From NCBI GenBank assembly GCA_014607495.2, contig CP053149.1:11606120-11670119 (forward strand): DNA of 64,000 nt, written 5' to 3'. Shown here piece by piece: positions 22,335 to 33,172 of this stretch (position 1 is the stretch's first letter; each line of letters opens with the position of its first letter). The position numbers and the translations under genes are program-made. The stretch comes from Carposina sasakii (Eukaryota; Arthropoda; Insecta; Lepidoptera; Carposinidae). The notes beneath the pieces are model-generated. The model ran no database searches. It was given only the letters and a program-made list of their open reading frames with translations, and was not told the origin of the DNA.

Positions 22335-22526
22335 TCCTTATGATATAAAAGGAACCTTATCACTGACTGACTTATAAGCGCACGGGCAGAACCGCTAATG
22401 TTAGAAACGTGAAATTTTGACCGTGGCTTCCTTTTATGACGTATAAATCTACTAAGAAAAGATTTCAGAAATAAATAAACATCTAAAACGCTAAAAAATA
22501 ATAGAAATGAAGTAAATAAAGCTCGG
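22335..22526. other. short spacer between MITEs
   Basis: Contains CACTGACTGACTTATAAGCG, a word reminiscent of Helitron-like sequences in moths, but no ends are visible. Confidence 0.3.
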
Positions 22527-22716
22527 CACCCTTATTACCTAACTAGCAAACGCTAAGCGATAGTGAAAGTTGTACAAAAATCGCTGATTGCTTGTCAAAT
22601 TCGTATTACATAAAATTAATTTCTATGGAACTTTGACATTTCAAGACGAATATTGTACAATTTTCGTTATCGCTTTGCTTCGGCTTTGCTATTGCAAATT
22701 AGGTAATCAGGGGGTG
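22527..22716. mobile_element. MITE with CACCC...TTACC inverted ends
   Basis: Left CACCCTTATTACCTAACTAG and right GGTAATCAGGGGGTG are diverged inverted repeats. The right half has CTTTGCTTCGGCTTTGCTAT, shared with the element at 46879-47063. Non-coding. Confidence 0.6.
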
Positions 22717-22966
22717 GAAGTATTATTGGATGCAAACATCGATTGTAAAGTACGTAAGAGTAAACTTAAATGTGTATGTGGTTAGAGAGTATTTTTAATT
22801 GGCTAAATTAATTTAAATCGCTTTACATGGCTTATCTACCTTCTGTGTGTATATTAAAACTAAGAGCATTGCATGAATCTGCGAAAAGTTATAACTATCT
22901 AAAAATAATGTTATAAACAATTTCGAAATAATATACATACTTACAAATATAGAGTTATTCACACGC

Positions 22967-23262
22967 ATGTCGTAAGAGTCGATTGTCACCGATAACTAAT
23001 TTCAAATCCAGCCCCCCTAGCATTACCACGCATCGTGGATATCGTATCGTACGATATCGTAACGACTCTATACAAAATTCAACATGGCAGCTATATTTAT
23101 CGTAATTTGACAGGCTAAATGTGCATAAATCGGTTTATCATATCGTGTTTCGCAGGTCATGCTACTTGTGTTGTCCCCGCTATGCTATAAGTAGCTGTGA
23201 GATCTCCTTTATGTTCTTACAGTTCTGACTTACCCATTTCGGGACAGACACGTGTATTTAGT
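22967..23262 (+). repeat. Family B copy B7, interrupted
   Basis: Its 5' part CATGTCGTAAGAGTCGATTG (from 22967) and 3' part CCCCGCTATGCTATAAGTAG...GTTCTGACTTACCCATTTC (23175-23262) are separated by about 150 bp of other sequence. That inserted stretch carries a 9-bp hairpin, GATATCGTA (23038-23046) with TACGATATC (23050-23058). Confidence 0.55.
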
Positions 23263-23773
23263 TAGTTAGTTTAGCCGTGGGTACCTATATGTATTTATTC
23301 AAGGTAAAGAAAAGCTTAAATTACGAATAAAGATATTCTACTTACATAAAAGGAACTAAATAATGTAGATACCTATTACTGTTATCATTACAATCTTTGA
23401 ATTTATAAATATACACGTACATGTACGATTTCGATGTACAGTGAACTCTTAAAAAGTGCATGCATGATGTATACAGAGACGGACTCAGGCAAAGCTATTT
23501 CACGAAATCATTTTTACAACTATCAAAGGGAAGTGGCATTAAAATTCAGGAGATGCCCATAGGACCTTGTACCGTCATGTTTCCAGTCGTAGGGATCTAT
23601 GGCAGTGCGTTTTTACTAAATAAAACATGTAGGGTGGAACGAATGTAAATGTTTTTCTGTGATATTTTAAGGGAGATTTCTAGATTACACGAGGCGGAAC
23701 ATCTGCTTTACATAAGTAAAAGGGATTTTATTTTTATTTATTTAGATATTATTTATACACATGTACCTATATA
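23263..23773. other. unique AT-rich spacer
   Basis: No gene. A 62-codon frame at 23460-23648 has no recognised feature. Confidence 0.35.
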
Positions 23774-23900
23774 AATGAGAGGTCGTGAGTTCAAGTCTCA
23801 CTCGGGTGATTTTTTTTATTTCTTAATAATATTTATAAGTACATACCTAATATATAAATATTTCTTTAATCCTTTCCTTGAATGGCAGCTACTAAACAGG
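23774..23900 (+). repeat. Family T fragment T3 (3' half)
   Basis: Begins inside the tRNA-like domain (GAGAGGTCGTGAGTTCAAGT) and runs through the CTCACTCGGGTGA end into the AT-rich 3' part (TTTCTTAATAATATTTATAA). It is truncated at its 5' side. Confidence 0.6.
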
Positions 23901-24564
23901 CTAAAAAGATTTTTTTTAAACTTTTTAATATGGGTTTGTAGTAGGCCACCTATCACCCAGTTATTAAATTATATTTTTTCATAATATGTATGAAAACACT
24001 AATAAATTTTCAGGATCTGTAAGCGAGGTACATGGGACTGTCCCCCGTGTGTAGGGCCGCATTCGTACACGATTCAAATAAAAAGCCGGCTATCACTCAA
24101 GTATGCGCCACCATTCACCGCTGCCTAGAAATTTGCTTTCGACCCAGCAACGATATGTTAATATGGACAAGTTTTAGTAAAAACCATTTTTTGACGTGAA
24201 ACGTCTTTAAAATCGCGCCGAAACATACGGGTACCAGGTTTAAAAACTGGACCGTAACGAAAAGGTCTATATCATCGTACCTTAATAATTATAAAACTAT
24301 TAGTCTTAGAAACAAAAATGTGGTGTAAATATTTCACTTATATAGTCAGCTCGCTGTTATGACATTGAGTTCGTGTCGGGGTCAAGCGGGGCGGCGGGGG
24401 AGGGATACTGCGATAACTGTGCGAAACCGGCGCTCACGCTTGTTTCTATTCAGTGTAACTCGTGACTCCGACTTTATAGCGTGGTGATTCTTTCGTGTGT
24501 TTGTCAAGTTTATTTGAACCGATTGATTTATACAAAAATAAGTGTAATTTGGACAGTATTTATA
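23901..24564. other. unique DNA; left arm of a distant inverted repeat
   Basis: ACGTGAAACGTCT at 24194-24206 recurs inverted at 24924-24936, with a TTTT on the same side of both. GC-rich tract near 24370-24440. No gene. Confidence 0.3.
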
Positions 24565-24770
24565 TCTATACTAATATTATAAAGCTGAAGAGTTTGTTTG
24601 TTTGTTTGTTTGAACGTGCTAATCTCAGGAACTACTGGTCTGATTTGAAAAATTCTTTCAGTGTTAGATAGCCCATTTACCAAGGAAGGCTACAGTCTAT
24701 ACAACAACCTGCCCGGCTTCGCACGGGTACAACGCCCCCTCACGCGGACGAAGTCGTGGGCGGCTGCTAT
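24565..24770 (+). mobile_element. Family H copy H3, full length
   Basis: Starts TCTATACTAATATTATAAAG. It contains a (TTTG)4-5 run at 24595-24612, GAACGTGCTAATCTCAGGAA, AACTACTGGTCTGATTTGAA, and a 3' part with CGCACGGGTACAACGCC and CACGCGGACGAAGTCGTGGG that can form a CACG/CGTG stem. It ends GGCTGCTAT where other copies have CTAG. Closest relative: H8. Confidence 0.7.
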
Positions 24771-26611
24771 TTAAAATAACCATAAAGTGACAATAAATAT
24801 ATAAACATTTGCTATGTATTTTATGTTTCTATTACGTACCTGTTCTTTTTTATTAAAATACTTAAAACAGCGTCCATCTTGTTTTCATTTCAATCTTTTA
24901 CTTTAAAAGCGATTCGCTAACATAGACGTTTCACGTTAAAACCAACGGCCGTGTGCCCCGACACAGCCCCACCCGCTTTTTTGTGTTAGGTAATGCAGAT
25001 TTGGCAATAATAGGCAGTGGCAGTACATATTTTTGCTTATTGTTTATTTTTTTCGTTTATTGGGTTTAGTCGCTTGAATTTTTAACTTTCTTTTTTTTTA
25101 AATTCAACTATTCAAAAAACGAACTCATTCGGAATTGTTTGTAGAAATGTTACAAATTATACCAGGTTAATTTATTGAGAGGCAATAGCTTTGTGTCTTT
25201 CTTTTACTATTAAAGAGCTACGTAGGTATTTTATTAAGTTCAATTTATTTGTAGTCATAGGTTTAGTTAGTTTATTAACAGACTATAAATTATTTCAACG
25301 GCATATCCATGACATTATAAACATGTTAGAAGCGAGAGATGTGACCCCGGTCTACACGGTCCTTGCAAATGGACAGGAAAAAGACGCGGGAAGAATGCGT
25401 GGCGTTTTAATTTAATATCGACTGACACCGAATCGGAATCGAAAAGTCGCAAAGGACGTGTCCTGTTCCCTTAATACGGCCCTGTTTTGTTCACCTTTTT
25501 CGGTGTTGGGGAATGTTTTAATGGGGATACCTAATTAATGATATTTTTATTTATTATTATACTAGAGTACTAACATTAATAAGTACTCCGATATAACGTA
25601 AATCCTCCATCGATAGTATTAGAAATTACCTTTTGTTTTACCTATACTTAATTAATTTACTTTTAAAGATTGATTTAATTTGAGCAATGATATTTTTCGT
25701 AGATATACACTATATAAAAACGCATGCCTCTATTCATACAAATATGTGGGTACACACATATTGGCAGTGTAGTAATTTCAATACTACCCGCATTTTTTAT
25801 TACACTGCTATCGACAGCGACCTGTGCAGTCGGAAAGTAAAAGCCGCACCGTACGCGTCACTATCCGCGACCGTGACTTATGTGCACCTTTCTAGTAACT
25901 ATATTTCCTAGATATCTTCAAGTGAAAAGACGAAGTACCACCGGTCATAGACAGCATCAGACTACGGAGGTAAGTGGTATTAAAGTTATTACTTGCATCG
26001 GTTATTTGCAAACTTTGTCAATAATAATGCAGTACGACAATAATGTCTTCGCTAATATTTTCAGGTATGTACTTAGTATTTTTTTACATTATACAATACC
26101 ACTCAAACAACTTTCATCTCTAAGTAGGATTCCGCGATCTATCCTTTGCATACAATCAAAAAACTTTACCCACTCACATGTGTAAATATTCCATGCGTAG
26201 GTACAGTATACAGAAATGGTTTGAGATTTGATTTTCTGTAGTATTATAGGTATATTAACTCATACTGCTAGTAACGTAACATAACATAACAAATATAAAC
26301 TCTATATAATCTAACAAACAAAACATTTTCTATACTTACATAAAAGAAAACACGAAGCAAACTGAAGTGGGATAACTGAATTTTATACTGTTTTCAACAG
26401 CCCGTGTAACCAGCAATGTACGTTAAAAACAATAAAAACATTTCCCTGCCTGACTGAGACGAGTTGAGTGAATTTCACAACACCTCACGCTAAGATACGT
26501 GGAGAGATCTACAGGAAGCGTTATTCACGCGGACGTACATTTGGCAATAGATGTGGCATTTATATTTTTGTAAGGATTATCCTCCTTATTAATTTTAAGA
26601 AGGATCCTGTG
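24771..26611. other. unique AT-rich DNA
   Basis: No recognised repeat besides the right arm of the inverted repeat at 24924-24936. Frames at 25191-25415, 25687-25911 and 25880-26185 show no protein family features. A CpG-richer patch at 25330-25500. Confidence 0.3.
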
Positions 26612-26812
26612 CTCATGCGTGTATATCAGTTACGTCTTCTTCTGTGCATGTCGTAAAAGTTAACTAAGAAATAGAGGCGATCTCTCAGGCAATAAGAGAG
26701 TAATTTATCACTGACCTTTTAAATCTTATCCTGTTATGCCATACGTGGCTGTATCTTATTTGCGATCTTTCAGTTATGGCCATCCCATTTTAGGGAACAC
26801 AGCCATGTGTAT
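26612..26812 (+). repeat. Family B copy B8
   Basis: CTTCTTCTGTGCATGTCGTA at the start, GATCTCTCAGGCAATAAGAG in the middle, and CCATCCCATTTTAGGGAACA then CAGCCATGTGTAT at the tail. It leads directly into A3. Confidence 0.7.
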
Positions 26813-27060
26813 TCTTCAGCCTATTGCAGTCCACTGCTGGACGTAGGCCTCCCCCAGGGCACGCCACAAGGCTACTGCCTCAGGGGGGTTTTACCCATAG
26901 TCACCACGCTGGGCAGGCGGGTTGGTAACCGCAGTGGGATTTTCGGACTGTGTTGTCAGTACGGGAGGCGCTGCTGCCCACCTCCCGGAAACCCTTAATC
27001 GTCTCGTACGATACCCACGGGCAGGCAGGGATGGTACAAACTCTATTCTGCCGGCACCAC
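26813..27060 (-). repeat. Family A copy A3, near full length
   Basis: TTCAGCCTATTGCAGTCCAC at the left to ATTCTGCCGGCACCAC at the right. All internal family landmarks are present. It abuts B8 tail to tail. The 63-codon plus frame here is repeat sequence. Confidence 0.8.
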
Positions 27061-29261
27061 TAATCTTTGGTTTAACTTACTTAAACTAAACTTTAATATC
27101 GTCGTAAGGTCTTTGGTTTACAGCTACAGGCAAGTTATACCTAATAGGTATCTATTGTATAAGGCAGAGCATCCATGATGGACTAATTTTCGTACATCTT
27201 TGTCATACCTAGGTACTAAAACTAGTAGGTGCTACCTACGTACCATAAGGTACAAGGTAAAAATTATATCACCCAGCCAAGTGAGAGAATACGCGCGTGA
27301 ACGTGTTGCAGTATTTTTTCAAATATAAATTGACTTTTTATATAGTATATCTAATATTGAAACTATATAGGAAATTGTATCCCTCATCAAATTCTAATAT
27401 TACATCTAGACATATACACAAGACACAATTCTGGAGAGAGTTTGTCATAAATGACCCTATTTATTGTTACACTTTAAAAATATCACTTTTCCAATAAAAA
27501 AATACCTATAATTATCTATAAAAAAGCTTTTCCGGAAACAGATGCCAACAAAAGGCCAGTCAATCACAATTCCCATAACAATAATTTCAAGTTTGATTCT
27601 GAGGCTACAGCAAGACAAGAGACCCCAATACACAAAATCTAATCTCCAAGTAGCCAATAAACAATAAAGAGCACCTGGCATCCTGTCTTAGGTTACAGTG
27701 CAAATTACATTTGGGCAGAGGCCCGGCCGGAGCGAACTTTGTTCCATCGCGAACATGTGTTAACTTAGTGCTAACATGTCTTTGAAATGAAGATCTTATT
27801 TATATGGGGTCAGCGTACGACGCGGGAGCGGGTGATAATATTACGTGAGTCGAGCAACGCTAATAAGATATACATAATGTTGTTTCGCAGCGAATTGTTC
27901 TTTTTACGGATAAAGTACGAATTATTGAAGTGCGGGACTGTAACTGAATTCTTAAGATAAACGCTACTATTCTTGGTGTTGGTCAGCTTAGTAATAACCA
28001 GATAGGAAGGATATTGTAATATTTAGACCGATTTTTTTAATTGAAGATGAGAACCGAGTGATGAGAATAGAGTGATCAAACGATTCGATGCTGTAGTGAC
28101 AAAAATATTAAAAGAAAACGTAATGTTTTACCTGAGATCTTTACTAGGTAATTGCATTTTAACCATTAACCTTCTGAACTTATAAACCAGTGGTTAAATT
28201 GATTAAGCTAGTGGGTTGTCACAAAATCTTGGTTGTCATCACTTCCAGGAATTCCAAACTCTTTTGCAAAAGTTACGCACGTGAAGTTTTTTTACCACAA
28301 AACATTTCCTTGCTGGAAACACATTTTATCGAGTTTATCATTCAGTTTTTATTTTTCCTCTTTTGTTCTTTACGCAAGTTACAGGAATTATTTAGCTTTG
28401 GGAACAGACTGTTGTTATATATTTGATTTATTTTATTTACTCGTCGCGTCGGGTTGGTTTTCTCTTCGCACGTACTAAACGATATTTGGCGATCCCTAAG
28501 ACGTAGGGTTTGTCACGTACGTGGACAAAATGGAAACTTGACTGTAGTCGAAATGAACAAATAAAGACGTTAAGAACGGAATAATCGTCCAACCTTCCAA
28601 GGACATTGTACTTACTTCCTACATTCAAGTTATTATTTCGACAATAACATTTTATAATAGTTACCGTCATTTCGATGTGAAATAGTCACGCCTATCCCCA
28701 ATGTTCCTAAAGTGTGGCAGGCATATTTTTTATATTTTTAAAATAATAAACCCGTACCAACCCCGTACTTACCGTAACGTATTTTGCTTGAAATGGTAAA
28801 TAATTTGAAGATTTGATTATTTAAATCGCATCGATAGAAATAAAAGCACTTAAGGGATATTTATTATTATTAAAAGTACGTACGTAAATTACTCTTTACG
28901 GCTTACCTACACATAAACTTAACTTTTATTTAGCTATAAGTTAACTAGTATAGTTTACATATTGCATAGAAGACGAACTTAATAAAATTAAAATAATCGA
29001 AAAATAAAGGAGAGCAGTCGCCATAACGTATTGAAAATGTACAAGGTGAAAACAACATTTGGTTCTTTTTTTCGATAATATTGCGATTGCACGAATCGAT
29101 TTGTACACAGTATATCAATATTAAGTGAATCATGTTAGTTCAGTTGATATTTCTTTCAATAATTAAAGATTTTTAACTGTTCATCTATTTAGATGTAATT
29201 TTTTTCATGTTGTACATGAATTGATTCTATTCTATATAAGTATATATAATATAATATAAAT
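27061..29261. other. unique AT-rich DNA
   Basis: 2.2 kb without family members or a credible gene. Several 60-80 codon frames on both strands (27297-27681, 28190-28670) overlap one another and show no conserved features. Runs of hydrophobic residues in them reflect T-rich codons. Confidence 0.3.
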
Positions 29262-29350
29262 AAACAAACGGTTGTCTTCCCGACATAGGGTAGCCAGAAC
29301 TGCATGATAATAAGGAGATCTCACAGCCCTTTTAGCATAGCGAGAACATG
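29262..29350 (-). repeat. Family B fragment B9
   Basis: GTCTTCCCGACATAGGGTAG, CCAGAACTGCATGATAATAA and GGAGATCTCACAGCCC, then CTTTTAGCATAGCGAGAAC. It stops mid-element. Confidence 0.65.
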
Positions 29351-30026
29351 TTTCGAGCCTCTTATTGTCCTTAAGTGGTCTTATCTTTGAGTCGTTCAAC
29401 CATATTTTGTTAGTCAACTGTGCTACCAAAGTAGTAGCTAAAGTTCGACATCTAGGTGTCGAAACCTATTGAAATCTTTAAAAAAAAATGAAAATTTTCG
29501 CCACCTATATTTTTATGCTGTGGCGATAAGAGGCAGGCGGCTGGCATGTTTGCACGGAGATTAATGATGCGATACCGGCGCACTATGGGGAAGGCACTCG
29601 ACAAAAGAGGCTCTTACTTACTCTTTGGTGCCTACTGAAAAGTCTCACTGAAAATATCCCATCACACAAGGTAAGTATTATATTTTCGCCCGAGAAATGG
29701 TCGGATATCGGTTGAATTTAATCATGACAATATTTTAAAAAGCCAATCAATGGGTAAATGCGTCGAACTGACGTTACACACGCGTCACTAACGTTGCACA
29801 CTCTATAAAATAAAATAGGTAGGTAATTAAAAAAATGTTGAACTAATAAAAAGTCTATTTACTTGGTAGTACTAGGCCAAGTATAAATAAACCGTTGTTT
29901 ATGATAGTTTCTCCAATCTAGTAAGATAGCAGACATCTCCTACATTTTGGTAATAATTATTTATTGCCTCCGACCGTGTAAGATTAGTTGGATAAACAAC
30001 CAAAGTCATCTTTATTCTACATTCTT
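29351..30026. other. unique spacer
   Basis: No gene. A short CpG-richer patch at 29520-29620. Confidence 0.35.
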
Positions 30027-30035
30027 ATAGTTACA

Positions 30036-30341
30036 AACGGTGATAGCCCAGTGGTTAAGACGTGCACCTTCCAAGCAGGAGGCGTAAGTTCGATCTCAGT
30101 CACGGGCCTGTAACAATGAATTTATTTCATGTACAGATTTTAATGTTATAAAATTGCCACTTAGCTCGTGCCTCGGAAAGCACGTAAAACCGTTGGTCCT
30201 GCGCCTGATCTCTCTCCGGTCGTGTCGGCATCTGTGTTTGCGCACACACTTGTGCACTATAATATCTCCTGCGTACCTGGCCAATCTCCGTAGAGATTGG
30301 TCGCCTTGACCGAAATACGGTCGGAGATTATAATCATCACC
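30036..30341 (+). mobile_element. Family S tRNA-derived SINE copy S1
   Basis: Flanked by ATAGTTACA at 30027-30035 and 30342-30350 (9-bp target duplication). The head has a TAGCCCAGTGG A box (30043-30053) and an AGTTCGATCTC B box (near 30088), the two internal promoter elements of RNA polymerase III. The body has CTCGTGCCTCGGAAAGCACG and CTCTCCGGTCGTGTCGGC, and the tail region ends AATCATCACC. It encodes no protein and would rely on a LINE for movement. The 62-codon minus frame is not a gene. Confidence 0.85.
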
Positions 30342-30350
30342 ATAGTTACA

Positions 30351-32429
30351 TTACAATATTAATGCAGTCAAATAAAAAATACTGTTCATAATATTTTAAA
30401 AACGATATCAAACTTTATTGCATGTAAATCAAAACTCGAGTCCACCAGTAAACTCTAAAGAGTTCCATAGTGGCAGGAATATTAGGCTCCATCATATACA
30501 GATTTACTTACTTATTACGAAGCCACCTAAATAAGAAATTTCAGGATTTTTAAAATAATTTATATCTCTATAAAATATTTAATAAGGAATCTATGAAATA
30601 TGTTTTTTATTATGCAAATTTTCAGGGAAGCTTAGGCTTATTAAAATCTTGCCTTGTTGTCATAACTTACGAAAATGCGTTTTACCTAAATATTTCATAT
30701 AAAAAAATTTCTTGATACTTTTATAAAATAAATTTATAATTGATAATCCTTTCTTCTTCTCTTCTGTAATAGGGTAAATTATAAGGCGATATTATCAATA
30801 TATATTGGTTTGGTTTCAAACTCGTAGGTAGATGATAAAAGGGGTATTGAGGAAATATAAAAAAATATATATTTTACAGCCTAGATATTTTTAAATAGGT
30901 AAAAACTTTTTTGTCCTATAGGAGGTGATTTCATTATTTTAGTCAAGTCTTATAAGTTCTGGCTACCTCTTTTCGAGAAAACATCCGTTATATTAATATG
31001 TATGTAACTTTTGGATTATTTACAATGGAGAAAATTCTCTATGATTCTTGTCTCTATAGCAGCTTTCTATAACGTATAAGTGTGGTGTGGATGAATTAGT
31101 ACATTTATTGCAAACGTGTTAAACGTCATTTACCTTGGAAATCACTTAAGAAACTTATTCTCAAAAACAGTGTGCCCTAGCAAGTTTAGTGTCTCACGTC
31201 TAAAGATTTAAAGTTCCCAAACTTGCAATAAGTGCACCCACTGGTTCGGTTGCCATTCCTTGTGTTCAATATTCTTGCCTGGCTGCGGCTCGAAACATAA
31301 ATCTTCCGGAGCTGCGACGACTACGCCTTCGCATTTAATGAAAATTGCTCCAGCATTACGTACCGATTTTCTTATGTTAGTTTAGGAACGTAGTTGTTTA
31401 AAATAGAGACGTTATTTTTCCTAGTGTCCCTGTGGTCATACTTTGGAAATATGTATTGAAGAACTAACGATCTTCTAATGTCAATGTAGTTTTGTGGCTT
31501 TTCATTAGCTGTCAGTCAGTGACACAATAAAGGAAGAGTTTAATTTTATTGGTAGTTATTTATATCTATCTCTTTACCTGGTACCTGGCTAATGTGTACA
31601 CAAGCGACTGTCAAACGAATTAAGCCGCTGGAGATTCAAGCAAGTGCAATAATTGAGCGCGCAGCGTCACTGTTAATCCGCCCTGGGTTCCGGCGGTCGT
31701 TTATCAATCGCCCAAAAAACAACATATTTCAATATCCGCTGATTAATTTCCGCTGCCAGTTCGCCGGCGGAGGCAAACACGGAATTTATGTACTACGACC
31801 GAGCGGTTTATTTCGTTTTGCTTTTTAAATTACGAGTGCTTGCCGTTGCGACTATCGGCGACGGCTCGCCCATCTGTTGTCGGTCTAATTAACATTTGTT
31901 AGCTACTTCCAGTTAATGAGCTGGTGATTAAAATGTTGCACGACACGTGGCGATTATAATTAGATATGCCGCCAATATTGCCGATGTTAAATTATCAGGG
32001 TTGTTGGATTGTAGAAAATTGACTGCCTTGGCTGTTTATTGAAATAAAAATGAGAGAGTAATTTTGCATAGAGCACACAGTACACATATCTATAAGATTT
32101 TATGCTTTTTAGAATCTCTTTACAAATCAACAGACATATTTAGTGATCATTATCGAATCATATAATTTTAACGTTTAACTGTCCTTACGGATCGGCATAT
32201 ATAATAATTAAATTAGAAAGCAATGTTGAAAGATAAAAAATTCGTAGGTTGAAAATTTCACCTATAAATACTGTAAAAGAAATTGACAAAAGAATTTGAT
32301 TAAACAACCATGGCTATAGATAGTTATACATGCGTTAACGTTGCATTTGGCGTCAAAATATATGGATTTTTTGTCCACTTTAAAGTTTTTTAGCATTTCC
32401 TTACATAACCTTTTCATGCACAGGTAGGT
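30351..32429. other. unique DNA; strongest regulatory candidate at 31590-32010
   Basis: No repeats. The CpG-richer block 31590-32010 has dense homeodomain-type words (GTTTATCAATCGC, TGATTAATTTCC, TCTAATTAACATTTG, CCAGTTAATGAG, TGATTAAAATG) and a CACGTG E-box in CGACACGTGGCG. The 78-codon frame 31592-31828 inside it is unlike a protein. Enhancer function is inferred. The rest is AT-rich. Confidence 0.35.
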
Positions 32430-32545
32430 ATCCTCTGCTGATGCGGGGCTTTAATGAAGATCAACTACATCTCCTTCTGCGCATGAAGATCTATTAAAGA
32501 ACGCGGGAACGTTCTCTAAGGCGATGCGCTAGCATAAACAACTTA
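32430..32545 (+). repeat. Family B fragment B10, 5' half
   Basis: ATCAACTACATCTCCTTCTG, CGCATGAAGATCTATTAAAG and GTTCTCTAAGGCGATGCGCT. The tail half is missing, so this copy lost its 3' part after insertion. Confidence 0.6.
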
Positions 32546-32944
32546 AATTGTTGCTGTTCTTTTACATCTATCCCGGTTGTGTTAAACGTTGATGTAGATT
32601 TGCTTCGTAATCTTGCAGTTGTACAATCTTCGCAATGATGAAATGATGATGATAATAAACAATCTTTAAAAGTGTTCTGTAACAAGTACCAACGGCCTAA
32701 TTTTTCAGTCACATTATCGCGTCACACCTCAAACACACCAATTATCATTCCCCGAACATACAGTCCCCGTTTAATCCAATAACGTTACCTATTAGCATAA
32801 GCACATAATTGATGAGTTTACTAATTTAACGTAAGGGTGTCTTTAAACGTGATACATTTTCTGCTTTTTTAATATAAAATTTAGCTATATTTTATGCTCA
32901 GAGACAGTTTTTGTCAAAGTATTGTATCCAAGACAAGTGTTTTT
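32546..32944. other. unique spacer
   Basis: No gene or repeat recognised. Confidence 0.35.
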
Positions 32945-33172
32945 ATCACATCACATTAAGTCTCTTGCAGTCCGCTGTTGGATGTAGGCCTCCTCCAGGG
33001 CACTCCACAAGGCTATTGCCATAGAGGGTTTTTGCCCACCACGCTGGGCAGGCAGATTGTTTGGACTATGTTGTCACCACGGGAAGCGCTACTGCCCACT
33101 TCCAGCTAATCCTACGATAACCTAGGGCAGCCATGTGGTAGGGCTATGCTACTCCGCTGACACCACACAGTG
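32945..33172 (-). repeat. Family A copy A4, diverged
   Basis: AGTCTCTTGCAGTCCGCTGT, GGGCACTCCACAAGGCTATT, CCACCACGCTGGGCAGGCAG and GGAAGCGCTACTGCCCACTT, with several internal deletions relative to A1 and A3. Confidence 0.75.

Noticed and set aside
31592..31828. 78-codon frame inside the CpG-rich block
   Set aside because: Base composition explains its openness, and the regulatory-motif reading fits better.
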